Source: Flavobacterium beibuense (lineage in GTDB: Bacteria; Bacteroidota; Bacteroidia; Flavobacteriales; Flavobacteriaceae). From it: a DNA stretch of 64,000 bases. The stretch lies in NCBI RefSeq assembly GCF_004151245.1, contig NZ_JUIW01000011.1, positions 124,001 through 188,000 of the forward strand, read 5' to 3'. Below, one piece after another: positions 1 through 10,524 of this stretch. The notes beneath the pieces are model-generated. The model saw nothing but the letters and a program-made list of their open reading frames with translations. It searched no databases and was not told where the DNA came from. The stretch's first letter is position 1. Each line of letters starts with the position of its first letter. A program made the position numbers and the translations under genes.

Positions 1-548
1 ATACCTTCAGGCAAAAAAGCTCTTATGTCTATGGCAGAATTGGCTATATTCCAATAATCTCCCATATGTCCTTCCATTATCTGAAATTCCTGCGAAAGCA
101 TCCATGCTCTCCAGTAATCCTTTCCGGCATCTCCAGCAGAATGATATAATATGCCTGAATCTTTTAATTTGTCTTCACGGGGAATCCATTTCTTATCGCC
201 CCACTTCACTTTTACCTTTAAATGATAGTTTTCAAATTCCTCTTTGGTAAACACACAGCCATATCGCTCTCCGCTAACCCTTAAAACAGGCTCACCATTC
301 TCCTCTATCATGGTAAATACACCTTCCGGATCATTGTTATAACCCAAAGGCTGTATGGTATCGCCATTAGCATTTACAGGAAGGCTGCCATTATATTCAT
401 TTGTGTGCTTATAGCTTAGGTATTTTCCCCATTGCGACATATCCTTATCAAAAAGATTTGTCCATCCTTCTTCCTGCTGCTTTCCACAACTTATAAAACA
501 GATGGCGCAAAAACAGAAGTAAACAGTAGTAAGAATAGCTCTAAACAT
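1..548 (-). CDS. DUF1080 (3-keto-disaccharide hydrolase-like) lipoprotein, 3' end outside window
   Basis: The reading frame starts at the ATG complementary to 546-548 and stays open to the window edge, giving about 182 residues. The first 21 residues form a lipoprotein signal ending in a Cys after a hydrophobic run (FISC), so the mature protein is probably lipid-anchored. The following TNLFDKDMSQWGKY and the later segments DSGILYHSAG and QEFQIMEGHMGDYW are typical of the DUF1080 concanavalin-like fold, now often called 3-keto-disaccharide hydrolase. The substrate cannot be read from this fragment. It is divergent from the small membrane gene that follows. The family call is fairly sure; the enzymatic role is inferred from the family. 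Confidence 0.8.
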   Translation of the reverse strand, partial: MFRAILTTVYFCFCAICFISCGKQQEEGWTNLFDKDMSQWGKYLSYKHTNEYNGSLPVNANGDTIQPLGYNNDPEGVFTMIEENGEPVLRVSGERYGCVFTKEEFENYHLKVKVKWGDKKWIPREDKLKDSGILYHSAGDAGKDYWRAWMLSQEFQIMEGHMGDYWNIANSAIDIRAFLPEG

Positions 549-683
549 GTAAGATAGATTTTACAAAACGCGAAATATAGTTTTTATTTTCAACATAATC
601 TACGCTAAAACAATCATATCGTTATACTTAATTTGCAAATAGCAGCTATAACTATTATTTTTATGCCTTCATATTTTTTGATT

Positions 684-884
684 ATGCGTTATGTAATAGC
701 TTTTTTTCTGCCTTGGCTTTCTCTGTTTTTGCAGGGTAAAATACTCTCGGGTATAGTGTGCCTTATACTCCAGATAACCATAATAGGGTGGCTTCCTGCC
801 TTTATATGGGCCTTTACCTCTTTAAACAGAATGTATGCCGACAGAAGAACGCGCAAAATTATAGCAGCAATGCCTAAACGATAA
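684..884 (+). CDS. YqaE/Pmp3-like small membrane protein
   Basis: This is a 66-residue protein with two hydrophobic helices, RYVIAFFLPWLSLFLQG and IVCLILQITIIGWLPAFIWAF, followed by a basic tail. The FLPW and GWLPAFIWA patterns match the YqaE/Pmp3 family of tiny stress-associated membrane proteins. I chose the ATG at 684 because the family begins right before the first helix. An in-frame ATG at 663 would add seven residues. A TTG start at 633 is unlikely because it would lie in the promoter region. Function in bacteria is poorly known. It stands alone between the DUF1080 gene and the GH97 gene. Confidence 0.6.
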   Translation: MRYVIAFFLPWLSLFLQGKILSGIVCLILQITIIGWLPAFIWAFTSLNRMYADRRTRKIIAAMPKR

Positions 885-894
885 GCAACCGTAA

Positions 895-3117
<2,223 letters not shown>

Positions 3118-3139
3118 TAAAGTACATTTATATATAAAG

Positions 3140-3171
3140 AAAAGCCCTTTCAGACTGAAAGGGCTTTTTTA
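3140..3171. terminator. Bidirectional terminator between GH97 and esterase
   Basis: A near-perfect hairpin (AAAGCCCTTTC / GAAAGGGCTTT) is flanked by A and T runs. It can terminate both convergent genes. Confidence 0.85.
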
Positions 3172-4323
3172 TTACCATCTTTTCTTGTTACGGATCTCTT
3201 TTATTTCCTGCAATAATTTTAAGTTATCCTCTGTGCGCGGTTCCATTTGCTGCAAAAGGAGTTCTGCCTTCTCTAAATTAGGCTTTGCCCTTTTAACATC
3301 TATAGGTTCCAGTAGTTGGTATAATGAAAGATAAAACTCATAATAGTTGGGGTAATACTTAACCCCCGTTTCATAAAGCCTTATGGCATGGTAGTTATAT
3401 CCGCTGGCAAGGTATCGCGAAGCCATACCGTTTATCTCAGCAATTTCAGGGGCGTAAAAATAATCCCGCAGCATAGATGCCTTAAGCATCTTCTCTTCTT
3501 CCTCTTTTACTGTTAGGGGTTTTTCTATAATCTTATATTCCCTGTCAACTTTTGCTATAGAAGCAAACCTGGCACTGAAATTAAAGAAAGCCTTAGTAAA
3601 AAACGTAGGGCCTGCTGTTATAGGCACAGCATTATGAGTGGAGTCATCGGCCTCAAAAAGGTTTACTGCCTTAAAAAAGGAAGGGTACTTAGCTTTTAGC
3701 TCATCATATTTTTTCCTGTGGTTATAGTCCTTTACCTCAGCTATACTTCCTATTGAAATAAAGATATCCGATTTATTTATCCCCTCATTCTTATCCATTG
3801 CTGTAACCAGCTTTTCTAAACTGTCATAAGGGGAATGAGCCATTACTGCCGAATAAAACTCCGGCGCATGGAAATAGGAATACAACGCAAAAGAAGCCGA
3901 AAAAGAATGTCCCACTATCACCCTGTAGTTGCCCGGATGATATTGTTTAATTTCTTCGTTAATCTCTTCGGTTATAAAAGTATGAAGGGGCAATATTGCT
4001 TCAAGATTATCTATTCCGCATTCCTGTATACGGTCTGTTAACGGAATTACCACGATAATAGCCTGTGGTATCTCATGCGTATACTGTAAATACTCTATAT
4101 CGTTAAGCATTGGGTTAACAAACCATTCATGCTGTCCGTCCAGCACGTATATTACCGGCAGACGTACTGACTCAGAACCATATTTATACTGTGCCGGTGT
4201 TTTTACATAAATACTCCTCTCCCCTTTAAAGGCTTCGGAATAAAATGTAAGCGTATCTGTTTGTTGTCCAAACCCGGAAACAGAAAAAAACAGTACTAAA
4301 AATGCTATCAGTCTAAATTTCAT
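3172..4323 (-). CDS. Secreted esterase D/IroE-type alpha/beta hydrolase with helical C-terminus
   Basis: This 383-residue protein has a signal peptide (residues 1-19, ending SGFGQ). Residues 25-260 resemble the putative esterase family (esterase D, IroE, Fes): VIYVLDGQ at 57-64, the nucleophile elbow GHSFSA with Ser140, and a likely catalytic His in DSTHNAVP. Residues 285-380 are helical and look like degenerate TPR repeats (YHAIRLYETGVKYYPNYYEFYLSLYQ is the clearest). Acyl-ester hydrolysis in the periplasm is likely, but the substrate is unknown. It starts 7 bases after the next hydrolase gene upstream, so the two are probably co-transcribed. Confidence 0.8.
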   Translation of the reverse strand: MKFRLIAFLVLFFSVSGFGQQTDTLTFYSEAFKGERSIYVKTPAQYKYGSESVRLPVIYVLDGQHEWFVNPMLNDIEYLQYTHEIPQAIIVVIPLTDRIQECGIDNLEAILPLHTFITEEINEEIKQYHPGNYRVIVGHSFSASFALYSYFHAPEFYSAVMAHSPYDSLEKLVTAMDKNEGINKSDIFISIGSIAEVKDYNHRKKYDELKAKYPSFFKAVNLFEADDSTHNAVPITAGPTFFTKAFFNFSARFASIAKVDREYKIIEKPLTVKEEEEKMLKASMLRDYFYAPEIAEINGMASRYLASGYNYHAIRLYETGVKYYPNYYEFYLSLYQLLEPIDVKRAKPNLEKAELLLQQMEPRTEDNLKLLQEIKEIRNKKRW

Positions 4324-4330
4324 ACGTTAG

Positions 4331-5170
4331 CTATTTGTCGGCTAAAAATTCCTCTATCAGCTCAACGGTTAATTTGTATTCGTTGCTAGCCTTATTTACA
4401 GAGCACACTTCGCCTATATACTCCCCATGTGCTCCCGGCAAAACGGTTAACTGTGCATCGGCCAGTAAACGTGATAATGCCATGGCATGTTCGGTTATTA
4501 TTACATCCTTATCCGCATTAATAACAAGGGCAGGTACTTTTACAGCTTTAATCATTTCTTCCGGTATATCCTTAAAATTAAGCATACGTTCCACATCCCT
4601 GTCAAAAGAAACCTGTAGTGCTGCCTTATCAGGATTCACCTGTAGAAAAGCCTCCTTCAATTGTGCAGGCATCATATCTATAGTTACCTGTTTCATTCCT
4701 TCAAAAAAACCGGGAATCAAGCCGGCCCTGCTGTAAGCCGCCGAACATAATATCAGCTTGTCTACAACTTCCGGATGGCGAATGGCAATCTGTAACGCGG
4801 TAGTCCCTCCGTTACTAAAACCCATAACAGTTGCTTTTGCAATGGCCAGTTGTTGTAGCAGTGCCACTACATCGTCGGCATCCTGCTCAAAGCTAAGGGG
4901 CACTCCCCTGTCTTTAGTCCGTCCGTGTGCCTGAAGCTCCACAGCTATTACTTTATGTTTTTTGGCAAATTGTGACAAGACATTCCCATAAGTGGAATTA
5001 ATGGTGGAACCGCCTCCGTGAATTAACACGAGCGGACTCCCACTGCCTTGTATTTCATAATACATTTCCAGTCCGTTAACGGTTGCAAATTGTCCCTGAT
5101 TGGTTTGTGAACTCATTTTAGTAAATAATAACGATACCATCAAAATTAATAAATAAGTAATACGACTCAT
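4331..5170 (-). CDS. Secreted alpha/beta-fold hydrolase
   Basis: The 279-residue protein has an N-terminal signal segment (about residues 1-21). It shows the standard hydrolase fold: oxyanion motif HGGGS at 51-55, nucleophile elbow GFSNGG with Ser119, an acid in INADKD near 220, and His248 in PGAHGEY. It resembles the proline iminopeptidase/dehalogenase-like superfamily, but no specific substrate can be assigned. It is the first gene of a two-gene unit with the esterase, 7 bases downstream. Confidence 0.82.
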   Translation of the reverse strand: MSRITYLLILMVSLLFTKMSSQTNQGQFATVNGLEMYYEIQGSGSPLVLIHGGGSTINSTYGNVLSQFAKKHKVIAVELQAHGRTKDRGVPLSFEQDADDVVALLQQLAIAKATVMGFSNGGTTALQIAIRHPEVVDKLILCSAAYSRAGLIPGFFEGMKQVTIDMMPAQLKEAFLQVNPDKAALQVSFDRDVERMLNFKDIPEEMIKAVKVPALVINADKDVIITEHAMALSRLLADAQLTVLPGAHGEYIGEVCSVNKASNEYKLTVELIEEFLADK

Positions 5171-5189
5171 ACACTTCTTTTTTTCTTAA

Positions 5190-5197
5190 CAAATGTA
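5190..5197 (-). promoter_or_regulatory. -7 promoter box for the hydrolase pair
   Basis: Read on the minus strand this is TACATTTG, an exact TAnnTTTG box 19 bases before the start codon of the hydrolase gene. A minus-strand TTG lies 16 bases further upstream, shorter than the usual spacing of about 19. Confidence 0.5.
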
Positions 5198-5287
5198 ACT
5201 TTCTCTATTTTAACAAAAGAGGTGGTAACAGGTCAATAAAAAGGGGTAATCGGGTCATCAAAAAGAATAACAGACATGAAAGTTACA

Positions 5288-6004
5288 TTAGTAGCTGTGT
5301 AGTACCTTCCTTTTAATAAGATAGAATTTGAGCAATATGTAATCGTAAAGCAAAGCTAATACCAGACCCGAACTTGCTATAAAAAGTACTTTCAGTTTTA
5401 AGTAATAGTAAACAAAACCACCTACTATCCCTCCGGCAAAGAAACATACTATAATAGCCACTTTTAAATAAATACTTTTTTTAAGGGCAAAGTTCTCATT
5501 GGTCTTTCTGTAAAACAATAGCTGAGACAATTCGATACCCAAGTCTGTAAACACCCCTGTTAAGTGTGTCGTTCTTACGACTGATTGTGACACCTTGGTT
5601 ACCAAAGCATTTTGCAATCCCATCGCAAACAGAAGAATACAAGCTATGACATTAGGCTGATTAAAATGCAAAGTAGCCACCAAAACCAAAAGAATAATTT
5701 CAAGCAGAATAGGAACAACATAGGAGAGGTTTTCTCTTTTGCGGACAATATTCTCACTTATAAGATTGGAACAAAAAGCACCGGCAAGAAAACTTACCAG
5801 AAACCAAAGGTAAATAACCGCATTTGAAAACTCTTCGCTCACAAAAGTCCTTGAAAAGAAAGCAAAATGTCCTGTTACATTTGTTGTAAGGACATTTACC
5901 GATAATAGTCCTACTATGTTTACGATTCCAGCCACAAAAGATAAAACAGATGCTAACCTGAGGTTATGCCCATACGACCTTCTTTTACCTTTATGACGAA
6001 ACAT
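5288..6004 (-). CDS. YoaK/DUF1275 family membrane protein, copy A
   Basis: This is a 238-residue integral membrane protein with about six hydrophobic helices. It has the DUF1275 (YoaK) features LSFVAGIVNIVGLL, TTNVTGHFA, the central GLQNALVT motif and THLTGVFTDLG. The family is widespread but its transported or bound partner is unknown. A paralogue differing at about 24 of 238 positions lies at 12854-13570 on the same strand. The first 50 bases around the start (5961-6010) are identical to 13527-13576, which points to recent duplication or gene conversion. Confidence 0.85.
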   Translation of the reverse strand: MFRHKGKRRSYGHNLRLASVLSFVAGIVNIVGLLSVNVLTTNVTGHFAFFSRTFVSEEFSNAVIYLWFLVSFLAGAFCSNLISENIVRKRENLSYVVPILLEIILLVLVATLHFNQPNVIACILLFAMGLQNALVTKVSQSVVRTTHLTGVFTDLGIELSQLLFYRKTNENFALKKSIYLKVAIIVCFFAGGIVGGFVYYYLKLKVLFIASSGLVLALLYDYILLKFYLIKRKVLHSY

Positions 6005-6116
6005 TTATTTCTAATTTTTGCAGAATAAAAATAGTCTTTTCAAAGCATTATTTTAACATTCATTACATATAAAGTTTCTATCTATCCCTATAAAGTTAAG
6101 CACTAAAACACGATTA

Positions 6117-6731
6117 TTACTCTTCTTTTAATTCGTCTATAACCTTTCTTATCTCCCTTGCATATTTACCATAGTAATAATATACCCATAGTTCAAGCAT
6201 TACACCCATCATTAAAACTGACCCTACTATAGTTACAAACATGACTATTATAAAAGAGCTGTCTATATTATTCATATCTACCCCTGATTCCTGATAAAAG
6301 GAATAGTACATAAAACCTATTAAGAACAACACAAGGAAAGGTGTTAGGGCAAAACCAAAAGTTTTGTACAGTTCCATATTAAGGCGTATATCAAAATAAG
6401 TTTCATACAGGCTGTCTTTGGTTTTAAGAGCAACGGCATTTAACCGTTTATAAAACAAAAACAATTTTACCAGATAATAAATACTAACTGCTGTAAACAG
6501 GCTGTACAAAAGATAAAACAACATGTATGTTTCTTTAGGAAACCCATAAATAACCGGTGTAAAGGCTAAAAACACAATAGCCAGTGCCTGATAGATAAAC
6601 TCCCTTTTTAAATTCTTTTTAATCTTATCCAACGGCGTATTTGCCGATTGTATTTTTTCTAAGTTATCGGGTAAAACGACATTATCTGTCTTTTCGTTAT
6701 CCCAAGCTGATTGTATATCGTTAAAATCCAT
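6117..6731 (-). CDS. Four-helix membrane protein, presumed partner (anti-sigma) of the ECF sigma factor
   Basis: The 204-residue protein has a soluble N-terminus (about residues 1-45) starting MDFNDIQSAWDN. Four hydrophobic helices follow, near 47-63, 67-87, 120-140 and 158-182, and the C-terminus is charged. Its start overlaps the end of the sigma factor gene by 11 bases, the arrangement typical of sigma/anti-sigma pairs. A cytoplasmic N-terminal domain before the membrane helices fits that role. No named anti-sigma domain is recognisable, so the function rests on context. Confidence 0.6.
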   Translation of the reverse strand: MDFNDIQSAWDNEKTDNVVLPDNLEKIQSANTPLDKIKKNLKREFIYQALAIVFLAFTPVIYGFPKETYMLFYLLYSLFTAVSIYYLVKLFLFYKRLNAVALKTKDSLYETYFDIRLNMELYKTFGFALTPFLVLFLIGFMYYSFYQESGVDMNNIDSSFIIVMFVTIVGSVLMMGVMLELWVYYYYGKYAREIRKVIDELKEE

Positions 6732-7224
6732 ATCCCTGATTTTTAATAATTTCTTTTAATTTTTCTTTTGCCCTGTTTAGCTTTACTCTCGCATTCCCTT
6801 CAGAAATACCAAGGTTCTCTCCAATTTCCTTATGCGAAAACCCTTCAAGCTGATAAAAAATAATGGCTTTATCTATTTTGTCCAGTTTTTGAACCGCCCT
6901 GTAAAAATGCTCTAACTGATCCTCTTTAACTCCTGAGTCCCCTTCATCATCCTTAACATCCTTCTGCACCATATCATATTTATCAACCTTTCTCTTTTCC
7001 TTTTTTAAAAAGACAATGGATGTATTAATGGCAACCCTGTACATCCAGGTTGAAAACTGACTTTTTCCCATAAAGGTATCGTAGGCTTTCCATAGCTGAC
7101 AGACAATTTCCTGAAACAAATCCTGCTGATCGAGAGGATTATCCATATACATTTTAGAAACTTTATATAAAATTCCTTTATGGCTTTCGACCTTTGCTAA
7201 AAATTCCTGTTCCTTCTGTTTCAA
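6721..7224 (-). CDS. ECF RNA polymerase sigma factor
   Basis: The 167-residue protein has sigma region 2 at about residues 10-77, with the DxxQDLFQEIVCQLWKAY core and FSTWMYRVAINTSI, and region 4 at about 110-160, with the helix-turn-helix GFSHKEIGENLGISEGNARVKLNRAKEKL. There is no region 1.1 or 3, so it is an extracytoplasmic-function type. It probably directs transcription in response to an envelope signal relayed by the overlapping membrane protein. It lies 7 bases downstream of the TraB/GumN gene and appears to be in the same transcript. Confidence 0.9.
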   Translation of the reverse strand: MKQKEQEFLAKVESHKGILYKVSKMYMDNPLDQQDLFQEIVCQLWKAYDTFMGKSQFSTWMYRVAINTSIVFLKKEKRKVDKYDMVQKDVKDDEGDSGVKEDQLEHFYRAVQKLDKIDKAIIFYQLEGFSHKEIGENLGISEGNARVKLNRAKEKLKEIIKNQGYGF

Positions 7225-7231
7225 AATACTA

Positions 7232-8092
7232 CTATTTCAGTATTGGTTTCACGCTATAGCCTGCTTTTCTCAATAAATTTATAACACCGTTTTCTCCCGG
7301 TAAATGACCCGCACCTACAGCAAAAAACACTGGCTGTGCCTTCATTAGCTCCGGCATTTTTACTACCCAGTTTTTATTCCTGTTATCAAGCATTATGGTT
7401 TTTGCATTTGTATCCATAAACTTCTCATCAGTAACCATTTCATATAAACCATTAAGGTTTTCTTCTTTGTATATGGCAACCATTTCATCAAAAAAAGATG
7501 AATTATAATACTTTAATTGTTCTATAAACTCCTTATCGGTATAAGATTGCTGAAACCCAGTAACCTGAACCTCTACTTTTTCAAGACCAAGTATTTCCTG
7601 GTGCTTTGCCATTGCCTGCTGTATAAACTCTACCTCATACATTTTTGGCGGACAGTTAAGGCTTTTAAACATTACCGCACTCATAATGCCCACCAGAGTA
7701 TAATTCTCAAACTGGCTAGCCCCTGTACCAATTTCCTTCTGTAAAAAGCTGTTTAAGGCGGCATAATCCTCTTTGCTTAACCTTTCGCTAAGGGGTTTGC
7801 CAGAAGTAGTCATCTTTTGCATAGCCATCAGTTCGGCAGGATCATCAAAATCAAGCTCCAGAGCCAGCTTATCTGTATTTTCAAGAGCTTTCTTCACTTT
7901 TTCCTTAACCACAAAGTCATCTTCACACATCATGTGCATGGTACCATACAAATAAGATGGTTTACTAAGTCCGTTCCCGGTTATCTCCCATAAAAGGGAA
8001 TTCTCTAATTTTTGCGATTTGTCCTGTGCCTTTACTGTTACCGATAAAAACAATATTACTAATGCCGCTGCTAATTTGATTAATTTTTTCAT
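7232..8092 (-). CDS. TraB/GumN family exported protein
   Basis: The 286-residue protein has a signal peptide (residues 1-22, ending TVKAQ). TraB/GumN (PF01963) features are the start LLWEITGNGLSKPSYLYGT, the histidine-bearing GTMHMM, DKLALELDF, and the end VGAGHLPGENGVINLLRKAGY. Members are thought to be metal-dependent peptidases related to TIKI, but activity here is only inferred. It lies 7 bases upstream of the ECF sigma gene, so it may be an effector or sensor in that envelope-stress operon. Confidence 0.85.
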   Translation of the reverse strand: MKKLIKLAAALVILFLSVTVKAQDKSQKLENSLLWEITGNGLSKPSYLYGTMHMMCEDDFVVKEKVKKALENTDKLALELDFDDPAELMAMQKMTTSGKPLSERLSKEDYAALNSFLQKEIGTGASQFENYTLVGIMSAVMFKSLNCPPKMYEVEFIQQAMAKHQEILGLEKVEVQVTGFQQSYTDKEFIEQLKYYNSSFFDEMVAIYKEENLNGLYEMVTDEKFMDTNAKTIMLDNRNKNWVVKMPELMKAQPVFFAVGAGHLPGENGVINLLRKAGYSVKPILK

Positions 8093-8140
8093 TTTTTGAT
8101 TGATTTAAGTTTTTTGATTAAAATGATGATTAAACTCCTG

Positions 8141-8344
8141 TTATTTCTTAAAACAGTTTGTAACGGTTGGTGTTAGCCCTTTCATTAAGAAAATCACAGA
8201 AAAAAGAAAAAGAAGTAAATTGAAGTCTTTTACAAAAACGAAATGGCTAACTAATGTATAGCTTATACCTCCCGCTGCAAAAAACACCAAAACATAATCT
8301 ATTATACTTTTTAGTGTTAATCCTGAATGTAACTGATTTTTCAT
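8141..8344 (-). CDS. Small two-helix membrane protein, unknown function
   Basis: This is a 67-residue protein with two hydrophobic stretches, IIDYVLVFFAAGGISYTLVSHFVFV and LLLFLFSVIFLMKGL. I recognise no family. It is 48 bases upstream of the TraB/GumN gene on the same strand and may be the first gene of the sigma-factor operon. Its codon usage looks like that of its neighbours, and the clean start and membrane topology support it as a real gene. Confidence 0.5.
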   Translation of the reverse strand: MKNQLHSGLTLKSIIDYVLVFFAAGGISYTLVSHFVFVKDFNLLLFLFSVIFLMKGLTPTVTNCFKK

Positions 8345-8641
8345 AATTGTTTCGATTAGCTGTTTATGTAGGGTAAGTAATGAGAATATCGAAACGTTAC
8401 AGAAAAAATGTTTTTTTATGTAAAAAAATAAAAAAACTCTGTACTTATAAGGGATTTAAAAGCTTCAGAGGAGAAAAGATTTGAATACAATCTCAAAAAC
8501 ATAAGTGTTAATCATACAGATTACTTTAGTCATTATGGGCAAAGGAATTGATTATCTTTGGATTCTGTCAAAAAAAGGATCTTTTAGATTTTCCGAAACA
8601 AAATCGTTCATAATCCAAAAACAATAACCTGATAACAGCAA
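8345..8641. other. Divergent intergenic region before the S41 peptidase
   Basis: About 300 AT-rich bases separate the small membrane gene from the S41 peptidase. The right part holds a -7 box for the peptidase. On the left, a minus-strand segment around 8383-8396 reads roughly TAACGTTTCG and may belong to the operon promoter, but it is not a consensus match. I see no gene or RNA here. Confidence 0.4.
8553..8560 (+). promoter_or_regulatory. -7 promoter box for the S41 peptidase gene
   Basis: TATCTTTG matches TAnnTTTG exactly and would give an 80-base leader before the start at 8642. There is no TTG at the expected upstream spacing. Confidence 0.4.
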
Positions 8642-9589
8642 ATGAAAATCTTTTATCACATATTCCTAATTCTAGCTTTTACAAGCTGTCAAACCCAAAA
8701 CTCCATACCCAAAGAAGTATCTGAATACCTAACAGAAACCATTAACCTACTCGAACAAAAATCAGTAAACAGAAATGAAATTGACTGGAATGAATTTAGA
8801 ATTGATATTTTTCAAAAAGCAGGAAATGCAAAAAACATTAAGGACACCTACCCTGCTATAAGTTATGCTGTATCAAAACTTAATGATAGTCATAGCTATT
8901 TTAAACCCGTGACAGAAACTGAAGCAGATTCGGAAAACAAGCCTTTGCCAATATTATCTGATGAAATCACTCCCGAAGACATTGGATACATCAGAATACC
9001 TTTTTGTATCGGAACAGAAAGCGATTACGATGTCTATATTGCAAAAATCAGAGAGAAAATAGAGGCAGAGTCTAATAAAGAGCTTAAAGGATGGATACTT
9101 GACTTAAGAGATAATTTTGGAGGTAATATGTGGCCAATGTTACTTTCAATAGAACCATTAATAGGAAATGGAACTTTAGGTTATTTTGCAGATGCTGATA
9201 ACAAATATGAGGCCTGGAAGTTAATTGAAGGAAAAGCTTATATAGATGACCAACTTATTATTGAAACAAATATTCATTTCAAAAAAGATTTAAGTAATGC
9301 GTTTTTAGCGGTATTAACCGATGGCCAAACAGCAAGTTCAGGCGAAGCAATTGCTGTAGCTTTTAAATTCAGAGAAAATTCAAAATCATTTGGCAAGCCT
9401 ACTTTTGGGGTTTCAACCGGATGTATTTCACATGAATTGTCGGATGGCTCTACAATAAATCTGACCGAAACCATATTTGCAGACAGGAAAAAAACAAAAT
9501 ATGGCTCAAGTATAATTCCTGATTTTGAAGTTGAAGAAGACCAGGCATTAAAAGCCGGAATTGAATGGATTTATAAAATGAATAAATAA
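8642..9589 (+). CDS. S41 family peptidase, lipoprotein
   Basis: The 315-residue protein begins with a lipoprotein signal whose Cys is at residue 16 (FTSCQTQ). The C-terminal half carries the S41 (tail-specific protease) core: GWILDLRDNFGG at about 157-168 and the catalytic serine segment LTDGQTASSGEA at about 225-236. There is no obvious PDZ domain, which makes it shorter than CtpA-type proteases. It probably acts as a serine protease in the periplasm. It is monocistronic by spacing. Confidence 0.85.
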   Translation: MKIFYHIFLILAFTSCQTQNSIPKEVSEYLTETINLLEQKSVNRNEIDWNEFRIDIFQKAGNAKNIKDTYPAISYAVSKLNDSHSYFKPVTETEADSENKPLPILSDEITPEDIGYIRIPFCIGTESDYDVYIAKIREKIEAESNKELKGWILDLRDNFGGNMWPMLLSIEPLIGNGTLGYFADADNKYEAWKLIEGKAYIDDQLIIETNIHFKKDLSNAFLAVLTDGQTASSGEAIAVAFKFRENSKSFGKPTFGVSTGCISHELSDGSTINLTETIFADRKKTKYGSSIIPDFEVEEDQALKAGIEWIYKMNK

Positions 9590-9745
9590 TTGCTTTTCTG
9601 ACATAGCGCTGAAAATTGATATTTAAAGATAAGGACAAATGAGAAACAACAGTCAATAGAAATGACTACAACAACCTATATTTTGACTACACCGATAAAT
9701 TAAGATATAAAGAACTTTGTCATAATAATTTTAAACAAATAAGTT

Positions 9746-10504
9746 ATGTCAAGTAAAATTGCAATAGTAACCGGTGGCAGCCGTGGCTTAGGCAGGGATA
9801 TGGTCATCAATTTAGCCAAAAATGGGAATAATATTATTTTTACCTATCATAGTAATAAATCTGAGGCGGATAAGGTAGTAGCAGAAGTGTTATCATTAGG
9901 CCAAAAAGCCTTTGCCTGCCAATTAGATGTGAGCGCAATTAAAACCTTTGATACTTTTGTTGATACAATAAGCAAGCATCTGCAAGCCCATGAAGGATCA
10001 CCAAATTTTGATTTTTTAGTTAACAACGCCGGTACAGGAGTATATGGCTCTGTTACACAAACTTCTGAAGAAGCTTTTGATACCATGATGAATGTTCATT
10101 TTAAAGGTGTCTATTTTTTAACTCAAAAGCTTTTGCCTTTACTAAATGACGGAGGAAGAATCATCAATATTTCATCAGGATTAACAAGAGTTTCTTTTCC
10201 TAATGTATCGGCTTATGCCAGCATGAAAGGAGCTATAGAAACTTACACCAGATGCCTCGCTAAAGAATTAGGGCCAAGAAAAATTACTGCAAATACTATT
10301 GCCCCTGGTGCCATAGCCACCGATTTTGGCGGAGGCTCAAATAAATCAGATGAAAATAAAAGAGCTGTAATAGCTAATCTTACTGCATTAGGCCGAGTTG
10401 GCGAACCCGAAGATATAGGCGGTGTAGTTGCCTTTTTATGCTCTCCTGAAGCCGGGTGGATTAACGCACAGCGAATTGAGCTATCCGGAGGTATGATGAT
10501 ATAA
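9746..10504 (+). CDS. SDR family oxidoreductase
   Basis: The 252-residue classical short-chain dehydrogenase has the cofactor motif TGGSRGLG at residues 9-16, NNAG in the middle, the catalytic Ser in NISSG and the YASMK motif (Tyr and Lys). The C-terminus WINAQRIELSGGMMI is typical of classical SDRs. The Rossmann motif and the following basic residues suggest NADP(H), but the substrate is unknown. The AraC gene starts 20 bases downstream. Pairs of this type often show regulator-controlled oxidoreductase expression, so a link is plausible. Confidence 0.9.
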   Translation: MSSKIAIVTGGSRGLGRDMVINLAKNGNNIIFTYHSNKSEADKVVAEVLSLGQKAFACQLDVSAIKTFDTFVDTISKHLQAHEGSPNFDFLVNNAGTGVYGSVTQTSEEAFDTMMNVHFKGVYFLTQKLLPLLNDGGRIINISSGLTRVSFPNVSAYASMKGAIETYTRCLAKELGPRKITANTIAPGAIATDFGGGSNKSDENKRAVIANLTALGRVGEPEDIGGVVAFLCSPEAGWINAQRIELSGGMMI

Positions 10505-10512
10505 TTATTTTA

Positions 10513-10520
10513 TAATTTTG
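10513..10520 (+). promoter_or_regulatory. -7 promoter box ending 4 bases before the AraC start
   Basis: TAATTTTG matches TAnnTTTG exactly and lies in the 20-base gap after the SDR gene. With transcription starting about 4-5 bases after the box, the mRNA would begin at the ATG at 10525. The AraC gene may therefore have its own leaderless transcript. No upstream TTG is seen at the usual spacing. Confidence 0.4.
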
Positions 10521-10524
10521 AGTA

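Noticed and set aside
5190..5197. A full TTG-N19 promoter for the hydrolase pair
   Set aside because: The upstream TTG is 16 bases away, shorter than the consensus, so only the -7 box is claimed.
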